NCBI RefSeq assembly: GCF_900103455.1
Contig: NZ_FNHI01000004.1
Span: 248,001 to 312,000, forward strand
Direction of reading: 5' to 3'
Length of the DNA: 64,000 nt
Source: Streptomyces wuyuanensis
Lineage (GTDB): Bacteria > Actinomycetota > Actinomycetes > Streptomycetales > Streptomycetaceae
The notes beneath the pieces were generated by a model. The model saw only the letters and a list, made by a program, of their open reading frames with translations, made no database searches and was not told where the DNA came from. The position numbers and the translations under genes were made by a program. Below are positions 51,909 to 60,864 of this stretch, one piece after another. Every line of letters starts with the position of its first letter. Within the stretch, counting starts at the first letter, position 1.

Positions 51909-53474
51909 ATGAACGCGCCGGGGGAACTGATCGACGGGCGGTTCGAGCTGATCGAACGGCTCGGCAGCGGAGGCATGGGCACGGTGTGGCGGGCCCGCGA
52001 CACCGTGCTCCACCGTGAAGTCGCCCTGAAGGCGGTCAGATCCGACGCCTCCGCTTCCGAGGCCGTGCGCGAGCGCGTACTGCGGGAGGCCCGGGCGCTG
52101 GCCCGGATCAGCCACTCCCATGTGGTGACGGTCCATCACATCGTCGACGCCGAACCGCATCCGTGGATCGTGATGGAGCTGGTGCCCGGGATCTCGCTCC
52201 AGGACAGGCTCGCCCTGGGGCCGCTCACCCCGCTGGAGGCAGCACGCATCGGACGCCAGGTGCTCTCCGCGCTGCGCGCCGCACACGCGGCCGGAATCCA
52301 GCACCGGGACGTCAAGCCGGCCAACGTCCTGCTGCGCCCGGCCGGTTCCCCCGGCGCGGCCGCCGCCGTCCTCACCGACTTCGGGATCGCGGCGCTCCAG
52401 GGCTCGACCTCCCTGACCGCCACGGGCGAACTGATCGGCTCGCCCGAGTACATGGCGCCCGAACGCGTCCGCGGCCGCGACGACGACCCGGCGTCCGACC
52501 TCTGGTCGCTGGGCCTGGTGCTGTACGTGGGCGTGGAGGGCGTCAGCCCGATGCGCCGGCCGACGACTCTGGCCACGCTGGCGGCGGTTCTCGACGAACC
52601 GGTGCCGCCGCCGGTGCGTTCCGGGCCGCTCGCACCCGTTCTCCAGGCCCTGCTCGTACGGGACCCGGCGGCCCGGCCCGACGCGGCGCGACTGGACGCG
52701 ATGCTCGCGCAGGTCGAGGCGGGGACGGCACCGTACTGGGCGCAGCCCACGACAACGGCGCCGCCCGCGCCGGAGCCGGCGCCCTGGCCGGTTCCGCCGG
52801 TACCGACCCGGCTGGACAGTCCGCGGCCGACGGTCCCCCAGCCGCCCGCGCGGCTCCCGGAGGACCGGCGTGCGAACCGCGCGCCCCTGGTCGCCGCCGT
52901 GGTCGCCGTGGCCCTCGCGATCACCGCCGCCACCGCGATCGCGCTGGCGCTGCGGGATCCCGGGGGGCGGACGGCGGACGACGCGAAAGGCGCCGGTGGG
53001 GCATCGGGCCCCGCGGCCTCCGCCTCCGCCATCCCCGTCTCGAGCCCGGCGCCGAGCCCGAGCGCACCCCCGGCACCAACGGTCACCGTCACCGCGCCGG
53101 CGACTGAGAACACTCCGGCGGATCGCCCCGCGCCCCCGCCGCCCTCGGGCCGCTGGATCGCGCAGCTCTTCTCCGAGCCCGTCGAATCCGGCACAAGCGC
53201 CCGCGATGTCCGGCTTGCCCGAATTCGCCAGACGGTCCCCGAGGCCCGGTACCTACGCAGCGACGACTACGCGTCGCTGCGGCCCGGCTACTGGGTCGTC
53301 TACGCCGAGGGGCCGTTCGAAGACGGCCGGGCCGCGCTCAGGTTCTGCGCCGAACGCGGCCGCACCACGGCCAACAGCTGCTTCGGCCGCTATGTGAGTT
53401 CCCGCGCGGAGGACTCGGCGCTTCAGTGCCGCCCCCCGGCGGACAACCCGTCGGGGCGCTGCCGTCGCGGCTAG
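51909..53474 (+). CDS. Transmembrane Ser/Thr protein kinase with SPOR-like end
   Basis: 521 residues. The Hanks-type kinase domain (about 10-270) is complete: GSGGMGTVW, Lys41 in VALKAV, HRDVKPANVLL (Asp near 134), LTDFGIAAL and YMAPERV. A Pro-rich linker leads to one transmembrane helix (about 325-349), an extracellular Ala/Ser/Pro/Thr stalk, and a C-terminal globular part (GRWIAQLFSEP...LRSDDYASLRPGYWVVYAEG...ALRFCAERGR) that resembles a SPOR peptidoglycan-binding domain. No PASTA repeats. The stop overlaps the converging hydrolase gene by 4 nt. Confidence 0.92.
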   Translation: MNAPGELIDGRFELIERLGSGGMGTVWRARDTVLHREVALKAVRSDASASEAVRERVLREARALARISHSHVVTVHHIVDAEPHPWIVMELVPGISLQDRLALGPLTPLEAARIGRQVLSALRAAHAAGIQHRDVKPANVLLRPAGSPGAAAAVLTDFGIAALQGSTSLTATGELIGSPEYMAPERVRGRDDDPASDLWSLGLVLYVGVEGVSPMRRPTTLATLAAVLDEPVPPPVRSGPLAPVLQALLVRDPAARPDAARLDAMLAQVEAGTAPYWAQPTTTAPPAPEPAPWPVPPVPTRLDSPRPTVPQPPARLPEDRRANRAPLVAAVVAVALAITAATAIALALRDPGGRTADDAKGAGGASGPAASASAIPVSSPAPSPSAPPAPTVTVTAPATENTPADRPAPPPPSGRWIAQLFSEPVESGTSARDVRLARIRQTVPEARYLRSDDYASLRPGYWVVYAEGPFEDGRAALRFCAERGRTTANSCFGRYVSSRAEDSALQCRPPADNPSGRCRRG

Positions 53475-54064
53475 GCCCCGCCGTCCCCGCCGTCCCCGAG
53501 CGTCTCCAGGAAGCCAAGCGCCACGCGCCACGTCAGGCCGGCCGCCTCCTCGTCGTAGTCGGGAAGATCCGGGTCGGTGAAGAGGTGCCCCGCGCCCGGG
53601 TAGCGGTGGACCTCGACATCGGCACCCGTCCTGCCCATCCGCAGGTACCAGGCGGTGAGCCAGTCGTGCGGCTCGAAGGGGTCGGGGTCGGCGACGTGGA
53701 GCTGTACGGGCAGGTCCTCGACCCGAGCGTTCTCCGCGATGTCCGAAGTGCCGTGCAGCAGCAGGAGACCCCGGGCCTTCTCGTCGCCGAGGGCCAGGTT
53801 CTGGGCGATGGCGGCGCCCAGGGAGAACCCCGCGTACACGAGGCCGCGTTCCGAGTGGGGCGCGGCCGCCACGATCGCCCGCTTCAGCAGCTCGTCCACT
53901 CCGACCTCGTCCTTGTACGCCCTGCCCTCCTCCACGGAGTCGTACACCCGGCCGTCGAACAGGTCGGGGGTCCACACCTGGTGGCCCGCCGCGCGCAGTC
54001 GCTCGGCGGCGGCGAGCACGGCGGGACGCAGACCGTAGGTCGAATGGAAAAGCATGATGTCCAT
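53471..54064 (-). CDS. Dienelactone hydrolase family protein
   Basis: 197 residues, alpha/beta hydrolase of the DLH type: MDIMLFHSTYGLRPAV, GFSLGAAIAQNLAL and PGAGHLFTDPDLPDYD. The nucleophile in GFSLGA is Ser where classical DLH has Cys, and the His is in AGHLF. TAACCT lies 7 nt before the ATG (leaderless). The IS remnant ends within its promoter, and an open frame from tnpB reads into the gene out of phase. Substrate unknown. Confidence 0.88.
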   Translation of the reverse strand: MDIMLFHSTYGLRPAVLAAAERLRAAGHQVWTPDLFDGRVYDSVEEGRAYKDEVGVDELLKRAIVAAAPHSERGLVYAGFSLGAAIAQNLALGDEKARGLLLLHGTSDIAENARVEDLPVQLHVADPDPFEPHDWLTAWYLRMGRTGADVEVHRYPGAGHLFTDPDLPDYDEEAAGLTWRVALGFLETLGDGGDGGA

Positions 54065-54074
54065 GCGGTCAGGT

Positions 54075-54936
54075 TACGTTCGAGGACGTGACTCCACCCT
54101 TGCGTAGACGCGCGGGCTTCCTGCGTCGGTGGCCAAGCCGCCGCGCAGAGGACCAGCCCGGCCCGCCGGATCCTGGCGTGCAGCTTGGCGACCTTCCGGG
54201 CCGCCGAGCGATGGCGCTTGGTGCGCTGCCGGGTCCGCTTCGGGAACGTCGCGAGGTGCCGCTGCGCCTCGCCCAGCTCCGCGGCCATCGCGGTGAGGAA
54301 TCGCGGGTTGGCGACGTGCTCGCCGTCCGAGGTGGTCAGGAAGTGGGCGACGCCCGTGTCGATGCCGACCATCGCCCCCGTGGGCAGCAGGGGCTCCGCG
54401 GGCACGCTGTCGCAGGAGAGGACGACGTACCAGCGGGTTCCCTCGCGCTTCACCGAGATCGTCTTGACCCGGCCGCGCACGGGCCGGTGCTGGCGCACCC
54501 GGACGTGCCCGACACCCTGGAGCCGTACGCGTGCCCGCGCATCGTGGGGGGTGGAGTCCCATCGGCAGCCGTCGCCGCCCTTGGGGAAGGTGACGGTGTC
54601 GAAGTGCCCGACGCCCTTGAAGCGGGGGTATCCCGGGCTCTGCCCGGCCTTGACCCGGCGGAAGAACGCCTTGAACGCCTTGTCCAGTCGGCGCGGGGTG
54701 GCCTGCTGGGAGGAGAACGCCCAACGGCCCTGACGCTCCGGATCGAATACCCGGATCTCCTTGAGCTGGGCGGACTGGTCCCCGTCGCGGACCGTGGTCT
54801 TCGAGGTGTGCCGGTAGGCGTCACGGCGTTCCTGGAGGGCGCCGTTGTACAGGGAGCAGTGGTCCCGCAGCATCTGGCCGAGCACGGCCGTCTGACGGGC
54901 CGTGGGGCGCAGGAGGAACTTGTACGCGCGGATCAC
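54075..54936 (-). pseudogene. tnpB: tnpB (RNA-guided nuclease family), internal deletion
   Basis: The N-terminal ~255 residues are normal TnpB: IRAYKFLLRPTARQ, RDHCSLYNGALQERRDAY, FSSQQATPRRLDKAFKAFFR, GYPRFKGVGHFDTVTFPKGG and the RuvC-I motif VGIDTGVAHF. After KVAKLHARIRRA (about residue 258) the frame jumps to GLVLCAAAWPPTQEARAST, which looks like the extreme C-terminus of full-length relatives. RuvC-II, the Zn-ribbon and RuvC-III are missing (about 120-140 residues). GTG start overlaps the RHH stop. Catalytically dead; RNA binding may remain. The frame then continues past the element end. Confidence 0.8.
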
Positions 54937-55067
54937 CGCTCACGCCTCCGCTCGACGCGCAGCCCCTCGGCGAGGAGAACGCACGCGGCAGCGTTGATCG
55001 AGATGCCTACGCGCTCGGCGTATGCCTCGATCTGCCGCTTCAGCTCAGGAGCAACGCGAAGGTTCAT
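54933..55067 (-). CDS. Small RHH (CopG/Arc-like) protein upstream of tnpB
   Basis: 44 residues: MNLRVAPELKRQIEAYAERV, then GISINAAACVLLAEGLRVER. The beta-strand plus two helices with GISINAAACVLL fits a ribbon-helix-helix DNA-binding fold, likely as a dimer. GGGAG is 3 nt before the ATG. Its stop overlaps the tnpB start, so it probably belongs to the element and may repress tnpB expression. It still looks intact although its tnpB partner is not. Confidence 0.75.
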   Translation of the reverse strand: MNLRVAPELKRQIEAYAERVGISINAAACVLLAEGLRVERRRER

Positions 55068-55188
55068 TGACTCCCGGCGATCACCCCTAGCCACAACCAA
55101 GATTCCACCACTCCGCGACTGTTCGTCGCGGGCGGGAAACGAAGCGAGCTCCGGCGCTGCGCGCCTCCGGTTCGAGGACGAAATCCCC

Positions 55189-55208
55189 CCTCCGGCCAAA
55201 GCCGGAGG
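55189..55208. repeat. Subterminal hairpin of the IS remnant
   Basis: CCTCCGGC (55189-55196), CAAA, GCCGGAGG (55201-55208), a perfect 8-bp stem like the end hairpins that TnpA recognises in IS200/IS605 elements. It could also be a terminator-like element before mscS. Confidence 0.55.
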
Positions 55209-55229
55209 TCCCCTTTCGAGAGGTATCTG

Positions 55230-56321
55230 ATGGAGAACGTGTTGCGTCCGTTGATCGTCCTCGTCGGCTCGGTCCTTCTCACGCTGCTGCTGGGGTGGCT
55301 CACCGATCTGCTGCTCCGCCGCGCGGACGCCCGCCACAGCGAAACCCCGCTGTGGGGGCTGCTGCGCCGCTGCCGGGTGCCGTTGCAGGTGGTGGTGCTG
55401 ACCGCGCTGCTGCGAGGGACCTACACGGAGAGCGCCATCGCGGTCGTCGAACGGAACGAGGCCTTCATCGGCCACGTCCTGACGCTCGTCCTCATCGCCG
55501 CCTCGGCCTGGCTGGTGGTGCGGATCGCCGCGGCGGTGGTGGAGGCCTCGTACTCCCGCTTCGCGGCCAGCTCCCGGGATCTCGCGCGGGTCCGCCGGGT
55601 CCGCACCCAGGTCGCGCTGGTCCAGCGGATCGTCACCGCCCTGGTCGGCGTGGTGGCCTTCGCCTCGATGCTGCTGACCTTCCCGGGGATGGACAAGCTG
55701 GGAGCCTCCCTGCTGGCCTCCGCCGGTGTCCTCGGCATCGTCGCCGGTGTCGCGGCCCAGTCCACGCTGGGCAATCTCTTCGCCGGCTTCCAGATCGCCT
55801 TCGGCGACATGGTCCGCATCGGCGACACCGTCGTCGTGGACGGCGAGTGGGGCACGGTGGAGGAGGTGACGCTCACCTTCCTCGCGGTGCGGACGTGGGA
55901 CGAACGGCGGATCACGATGCCGGTGTCGTACTTCACCAGCAAGCCGTTCGAGAACTGGTCGCGCGGCGGCGTGCAGATGACCGGGACCGTCTTCTTCCAT
56001 CTCGACCACACGGCGCCGGTGCACGAGATGCGCGAGAAGCTCCACGACATCCTGCGCGACTGCCCGGCCTGGGACGGCCGCGACTGGTCGCTCGCGGTCA
56101 CGGACACCACGCCCAACACGATGGTGGTCCGCGCCGTCGTCACCGCGAAGGACGCGGACGACATCTGGACGGTGCGGTGCGCGGTACGGGAGCAGCTGAT
56201 CGCCTGGCTGTGCGACCACCACGCGCACGCGCTCCCGCGGATCGCCACGTCCCAGGCGGTCGCCCCGCCCGCCGCGCACACCCAGCCGGAGACCCCGGCC
56301 CAGCGGACCGGCCGCGGCTGA
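55230..56321 (+). CDS. Mechanosensitive ion channel, MscS family
   Basis: 363 residues. Four predicted N-terminal transmembrane helices are followed by the pore-lining TM3 (GASLLASAGVLGIVAGVAAQSTLGNLFAGFQIAF) and the MscS beta domain (VRIGDTVVVDGEWGTVEEVTLTFLAVRTWDERRITMPVSYF), which give the family. It opens on membrane stretch to release osmolytes. The ATG at 55230 has GAGAGG 6 nt ahead, only about 15 nt from the IS end hairpin, so the element abuts its ribosome binding site. Confidence 0.93.
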   Translation: MENVLRPLIVLVGSVLLTLLLGWLTDLLLRRADARHSETPLWGLLRRCRVPLQVVVLTALLRGTYTESAIAVVERNEAFIGHVLTLVLIAASAWLVVRIAAAVVEASYSRFAASSRDLARVRRVRTQVALVQRIVTALVGVVAFASMLLTFPGMDKLGASLLASAGVLGIVAGVAAQSTLGNLFAGFQIAFGDMVRIGDTVVVDGEWGTVEEVTLTFLAVRTWDERRITMPVSYFTSKPFENWSRGGVQMTGTVFFHLDHTAPVHEMREKLHDILRDCPAWDGRDWSLAVTDTTPNTMVVRAVVTAKDADDIWTVRCAVREQLIAWLCDHHAHALPRIATSQAVAPPAAHTQPETPAQRTGRG

Positions 56322-56390
56322 CGGGACCGGGGCGGTGGGGACGGCGCCGCCGAGGCGCTTTCCCGGCGGCGGGCGCCCACCGGTGTCCGG

Positions 56391-56409
56391 GGTCCCGCCC
56401 GGCGGGACC
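56391..56409. terminator. Convergent terminator between mscS and SDR genes
   Basis: GGTCCCG (56391-56397) and CGGGACC (56403-56409), 7 bp with a 5-nt loop, between the two converging stops. Confidence 0.5.
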
Positions 56410-56438
56410 GTGCCCGGCCGGAGGCCGGCGGCCCGGCC

Positions 56439-57185
56439 TCAATGGCCGCGCTCCGCACCACCGTTGACCTGGATGACCTGGGACGTGATGTGGGCCGCCG
56501 CGTGCGAGGCGAGCCAGTGGAGGGTTTGGGCCACGTCGCCGGGATGGCCGGCCCGGCCCGTGGACGTCTCGGCGATGAGCTGCCTTCGGCGGTCCTCCCC
56601 GATCCCGTCGCCGAAGAAGTCGGTCTCCTCGACGTAACCGGGAGCCACGAGGTTCACCGTGATGCCGCGCGGCCCGAGCCGGCGGGCCAGGTCGTGCGCG
56701 TACGGGTGCAGGGCGGCCTTGGAGGCCGCGTACGCGCCGGAGCCGGACCCCCGGTAGGCCGCGATGGAGCTGAGGAACAGCACACGGCCCCCGGGCGTGG
56801 CCAGATGGTCCTGGAGGGCCTCGGTGAGGAGCGTGGCGGTCAGGGTGTTGAGCCGGAAGTTGAGCGTCCAGTCGTGGGCGACCGCCTCCAGCGGGTCCTC
56901 GAACTCGGGCCGGTCCTCCAGCGCGCCGCTGCCGCCCGCACTGTGGACGAGGACGTCCACAGTGCCGTACTCCCGCGCGGCGAACTCCGCGGCCCGGCGC
57001 GCGCCTTGGGGCTCGGTCAGATCCGCCGCGCAGTAGCGTGCTCCGGGAATCCGCCCGGCCGCCCGTTGGAGCACCTCCTCGCGGCGCCCGAGCAGCAGTA
57101 CCTGCTCGCCGTCCGCGGCGAACACCTCCGCCGTCGCGAGCCCGATTCCCGTACCCCCGCCACTGATCACCACCGTGCGCGCCAT
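56439..57185 (-). CDS. Short-chain dehydrogenase/reductase
   Basis: 248 residues, classical SDR. The NAD(P) motif is GGGTGIGLATAEVF, the catalytic Ser is in FLSSIAAYRGS, and the Tyr/Lys pair in GAYAASKAALH. VHSAGGSGA replaces the usual NNAG. VAPGYVEETDFFGDG follows. It oxidises or reduces an unknown alcohol/ketone. ATG at 57185; the gene stands alone between the mscS and antiporter genes. Confidence 0.92.
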   Translation of the reverse strand: MARTVVISGGGTGIGLATAEVFAADGEQVLLLGRREEVLQRAAGRIPGARYCAADLTEPQGARRAAEFAAREYGTVDVLVHSAGGSGALEDRPEFEDPLEAVAHDWTLNFRLNTLTATLLTEALQDHLATPGGRVLFLSSIAAYRGSGSGAYAASKAALHPYAHDLARRLGPRGITVNLVAPGYVEETDFFGDGIGEDRRRQLIAETSTGRAGHPGDVAQTLHWLASHAAAHITSQVIQVNGGAERGH

Positions 57186-57272
57186 GCACCGATCCTACGA
57201 CCGGCCGGCCGCCCGGAGCCGGTCCGAAACCGCCCCGCGCGGCCGACTTGGGGCGCCGCACACGGACGGGTG

Positions 57273-58859
57273 TCAGCGCAGGCTGCGGACGTCCAGGTGC
57301 AGCAGGACGCGATCGACGACCTCGGGGTCGGCGCCCGGCTCGCTGCGCGCGGCGAGCACCTCGTGCCGAGCGGCCGACAGCATCTCGCGCTGCACGCGCA
57401 GGAGCGTCCGCTGCCGGCCCGCCCGCCTGGCGAACCATTCGCGGCGCTCTTCGTCCACGATGTCCGGACTGATCCGGGTGCCGATGTCGTACGCCGCCCG
57501 CTGGAGCCGTTCCGCGATGTCCTCGGGCAACTCCTCCACCTGCTCGATCTCCTTCAGCCGGTGCTTGGCCGCCTTGGCCGCGCGCAGCGCGAGGTCACGC
57601 TCCAGCGCCCGTTCGGCGTCGGTGTCGGCTCGTACGCCGAGCCGTTTCACGAGCCAGGGCAGTGTGAGCCCCTGGAGCACCAGGGTCGTCATGATCACCG
57701 CGAACGCGATGAAGACGATCACGTCCCGACCCGGGAACGGTGCGCCGTCCGCCGTGCGCAGGGGGATCGCCAGGGCCAGCGCGACCGAGGCGACGCCCCG
57801 CATCCCGGACCACCACATGACCACGGTCTCGCGCCAGCCGACGGGGATCTCCTCGTCGTAGTCGCGCCGTTTGTGGAGCCGCTTGGTCAGCCAGGTGGCG
57901 GGCAGCAGATACATCAGCCGCACGCCGATGACGGTGGCGACGACGAGCACGGACCATCCCGTCAGCAGGCCGCCCCGGCCTTCGGCAGTGCCGAAGACGT
58001 TGTGGAGTTCCAGCCCGATGAGGCCGAAGGCGACCCCGGTCACGAGGGTGTCGACGACCTGCCAGAAGGTGTTGCCCGCGAGCCGCCAGAGCACGTCGTC
58101 GGCGTCGACCGCGTGCTCGGCCAGATAGAGGGCGGTGACGAGCACGGCGAGCACGCCGGAGCCGAGCAGGTCCTCGGCGAGCACATAGCTGACGAACGGC
58201 ACGAGCAGGGTGAGCCCGATCTGCAGGGTCGGGTCGCCGAGCAGGCCCATCAGCCGTTGTGAGAGCCAGCCGAGCGCGAGTCCCACGGCCACCGCGACGA
58301 CGGCGGAGAGCACCAGTTCGCGGGCGGCCCTGGGCCACGAGAACGTACCGCTGACGACCGCGCCGATCGCCACGTGGTAGAGCACGATCGCGGTGACGTC
58401 GTTGAACAGCCCCTCGCCCTCCAGGATCGACACAAGCCTGCGGGGCAGGCCGAGGGAGCCCGCGACGGCGGTCGCGGCGACCGGGTCCGGCGGTGCCACG
58501 AGGGCGCCGAGGACGACCGCTGCGGCGATCGGCAGCCCGGGGACGACCGTGTGCGCGACGGCCGCGACGGCGGCCGTGGTGATGAAGACCAGGGCGACGG
58601 CGAGCAGGAAGATCGGCCGGACGTTGGCGGTGAACTGCCGCCAGGACGTGCGCTGCACGGCGGCGTACAGCAGTGGCGGGAGCAGCAGCGGAAGGATGAG
58701 CTCGGGCCGGATGGTGACGTTCGGGACGAAGGGCAGCAGGGCGAGGACGACGCCGACGAGCGTCATCAGCACCGGCGCGGGCAGCCCGAGCCGCTCCCCG
58801 AGCGGCACGGTGATCACGGCTCCCAGCAACAGCACGAACAGCAGCGCCAGTTGGTCCAC
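57273..58859 (-). CDS. Na+/H+ antiporter (CPA1/NhaP-type)
   Basis: About 528 residues with some 12 transmembrane helices in the first 400. VLGALVAPPDPVAATAVAGSLG and GEGLFNDVTAIVLYHVAI are CPA1 signatures with the ion-binding Asp in the FND region. A C-terminal cytoplasmic helical tail (LRAAKAAKHRLKEIEQVEEL...) is typical of the bacterial Na+/H+ antiporter TIGR00831-like group. The GTG at 58859 is preferred (GAGGGG 5 nt ahead); GTG 58865 would leave no spacer. Exports Na+ (or K+) against H+. Confidence 0.92.
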   Translation of the reverse strand: MDQLALLFVLLLGAVITVPLGERLGLPAPVLMTLVGVVLALLPFVPNVTIRPELILPLLLPPLLYAAVQRTSWRQFTANVRPIFLLAVALVFITTAAVAAVAHTVVPGLPIAAAVVLGALVAPPDPVAATAVAGSLGLPRRLVSILEGEGLFNDVTAIVLYHVAIGAVVSGTFSWPRAARELVLSAVVAVAVGLALGWLSQRLMGLLGDPTLQIGLTLLVPFVSYVLAEDLLGSGVLAVLVTALYLAEHAVDADDVLWRLAGNTFWQVVDTLVTGVAFGLIGLELHNVFGTAEGRGGLLTGWSVLVVATVIGVRLMYLLPATWLTKRLHKRRDYDEEIPVGWRETVVMWWSGMRGVASVALALAIPLRTADGAPFPGRDVIVFIAFAVIMTTLVLQGLTLPWLVKRLGVRADTDAERALERDLALRAAKAAKHRLKEIEQVEELPEDIAERLQRAAYDIGTRISPDIVDEERREWFARRAGRQRTLLRVQREMLSAARHEVLAARSEPGADPEVVDRVLLHLDVRSLR

Positions 58860-59274
58860 GAGCACCCCTCGACGGTCGAATCTCCGACGATCACCGGCTC
58901 CAGCGTGCCATGCGTTCATCCCGATTCATCCGAATACGCCCGTCCCCGGACCGGCTGCTGAAGGCCCGTCACCGGCCGGGCCGGGCACGATGAGGGGAGC
59001 GGGACGGCTTCGCGATCGGGCGGGGGCCGTACGAGCGCCCCGCGCGGAGGTGGTGCCCGGTCGGGCCGGGGTGCGCGGGCCCGGCGGGCGGACAGGGCAG
59101 GTACGGGTCGCGCAGGAGCCGGACCGGGGGTATGGGCCACCGGGCACGGCGGCGGCGCCCGGCCGCGGGACGTGCCGGTGCCGCGCCGGAAGTGCCGGCA
59201 GGTGGAGCACGGCCACCACGACACGGCCCGGGCATGACGGCCGTCCCCGGCGCGATGCCCGCGGGACGACCCCG
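58860..59274. other. 415-nt gap, nothing recognised
   Basis: GC-rich non-coding sequence between the start of the antiporter gene and the stop of the GNAT gene. Open frames here are antisense or compositional. The first 60 nt (less GC-rich, ATTCATCCGAATACG) probably hold the antiporter promoter. Confidence 0.4.
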
Positions 59275-59784
59275 TCAGAGCGCTCGGCGCATGGCCCGGT
59301 GGGGGATGCCCGCGTCCGGGAACTCGGGGCCGTACGCCTCGTAGCCCAGGCGCTCGTAGAACACGAGCGCGTGGGTCTGTGCGTGCAGGTCGACCGCGGA
59401 GAGACCTCGTTCACGGGCCGCGGACTCGATCGCGCGGACGAGCGCAGCCCCGACGCCGCGGCCGCGCGCGGCCGCCGTCACCGCGAGCCGCCCCAGGGAG
59501 CCGACCGAAGGGTCGCCCCCGGTCTTGCCGGCCGCCGCCGGGCCGTACAGCAGCCGGCCCGTGCCCAGCGGGCCCTCCGGGCCGACGGCCAGGACGTGGA
59601 TCGTGTCCGCGCCCTCGGCGTCGTAGGCGTCGTACTCGATCTCCTGCGGCACCCGCTGCTCGACGACGAAGACCTCCTTGCGCACCGTGAAGCACGCCTC
59701 ACGGTCGGCGGGGTCCGTCGCCTCGCGGACGGCGTATCCGCCCGGGGCGACGTCGTCCGGCGGGTGCTCCGCGTGCCCGGTCAT
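59275..59784 (-). CDS. GNAT family N-acetyltransferase
   Basis: 169 residues. The acetyl-CoA loop motif is [19 protein letters not shown] and the C-terminal [22 protein letters not shown] closes the fold. The N-terminus [25 protein letters not shown] matches the ElaA/GNAT subgroup. The ATG overlaps the rluD-like stop (ATGA), so they are coupled. Substrate unknown. Confidence 0.9.
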   Translation of the reverse strand: MTGHAEHPPDDVAPGGYAVREATDPADREACFTVRKEVFVVEQRVPQEIEYDAYDAEGADTIHVLAVGPEGPLGTGRLLYGPAAAGKTGGDPSVGSLGRLAVTAAARGRGVGAALVRAIESAARERGLSAVDLHAQTHALVFYERLGYEAYGPEFPDAGIPHRAMRRAL

Positions 59785-60722
59785 GCGCTCTCCGCCGCGA
59801 TCCGGTCCAGCGCCGCCTGCAGATCCTCGGGATACTCGCTGGCGAACTCGACCCACTGGCCGTCCGCTGGGTGCTCGAAGCCCAGGCGCACCGCGTGCAG
59901 CCACTGCCGGGTCAGGCCCAGCCGCCGTGCCATCGTCGGGTCGGCGCCGTACGTGAGGTCGCCGACGCAGGGGTGCCGGTGGGCCGACATGTGCACCCGG
60001 ATCTGGTGCGTACGGCCGGTCTCCAGCTTGATGTCCAGCAGCGAGGCGGCGCGGAACGCCTCGATCAGGTCGTAGTGCGTGACGGAGGGCTTGCCCTCGG
60101 CCGTCACGGCCCACTTGTAGTCGTGCTGGGGGTGGCGGCCGATGGGGGCGTCGATCGTGCCGCTGAGCGGGTCCGGGTGGCCCTGCACCAGCGCGTGGTA
60201 CCGCTTGTCGACCGTGCGCTCCCGGAACTGCTGCTTCAGCAGGGAGTACGCCCGCTCCGACTTGGCGACCACCATCAGCCCGGAGGTGCCGACGTCCAGC
60301 CGGTGCACGATGCCCTGCCGCTCCGCGGCACCCGACGTGGAGATCCGGTACCCGGCCGCGGCCAGCCCGCCGATCACCGTCGGCCCGGACCAGCCGGGGC
60401 TCGGGTGGGCCGCCACGCCGACCGGCTTCGCGATCACGACGATGTCCTCGTCGTCGTGCACGATCTCCATGCCATCGACCGGCTCGGCGACGACCTGCAC
60501 CGGCGCGGGAGCCTGCGGCATCTCGACCTCGAGCCAGGCCCCGCCGCTCACCCTCTCGGACTTGCCCACGACCGAGCCGTCGACCTGGACCTTGCCCGCG
60601 GCCGCGAGCTCGGCGGCCTTCGTCCGGGAGAAGCCGAACATCCGCGATATGGCGGCGTCGACGCGCTCGCCCTCGAGGCCGTCGGGTACGGGCAGGGTGC
60701 GGGTTTCGGGAATCGTGCTCAC
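59781..60722 (-). CDS. RluA-family pseudouridine synthase (RluD-like)
   Basis: 313 residues. An N-terminal S4 RNA-binding domain ([32 protein letters not shown]) is followed by the catalytic domain with the Asp in [17 protein letters not shown] and [13 protein letters not shown]. It isomerises uridines in rRNA, by analogy U1911/1915/1917 of 23S rRNA. GTG start. It is 142 nt downstream of lspA and coupled to the GNAT gene. Confidence 0.93.
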   Translation of the reverse strand: MSTIPETRTLPVPDGLEGERVDAAISRMFGFSRTKAAELAAAGKVQVDGSVVGKSERVSGGAWLEVEMPQAPAPVQVVAEPVDGMEIVHDDEDIVVIAKPVGVAAHPSPGWSGPTVIGGLAAAGYRISTSGAAERQGIVHRLDVGTSGLMVVAKSERAYSLLKQQFRERTVDKRYHALVQGHPDPLSGTIDAPIGRHPQHDYKWAVTAEGKPSVTHYDLIEAFRAASLLDIKLETGRTHQIRVHMSAHRHPCVGDLTYGADPTMARRLGLTRQWLHAVRLGFEHPADGQWVEFASEYPEDLQAALDRIAAESA

Positions 60723-60864
60723 CCGTCGAGTATGCCTTGTCGGCCCCTGTGACCGGGCACGCCTGTGGACAACCGGCGCCCGGCAGCCCGCCGGCGACGT
60801 CCGGGCGCCGCAGCGGTCGGCCGTCGCGCTGCCGCGGACCGTGCAGGACCCGCCCCGGTCCTTG

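Larger units (their letters stand above)
54075..55215 (-). mobile_element. IS200/IS605-type (tnpB-only, IS1341-like) remnant
   Basis: The remnant contains an RHH gene and a shortened tnpB in overlapping order, a layout I recall from Streptomyces tnpB elements. A subterminal hairpin (55189-55208) marks the left end. The right end is near GGGTGGAGTCAC on the minus strand. No tnpA, and the tnpB is broken, so the element cannot move by itself. No target duplication is expected for this family. Boundaries are approximate. Confidence 0.7.

Noticed and set aside
53884-54936. A 350-residue TnpB-hydrolase fusion protein
   Set aside because: The frame runs out of phase into the dienelactone-hydrolase gene; the joined part has no matching domain. 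It results from loss of the tnpB stop.
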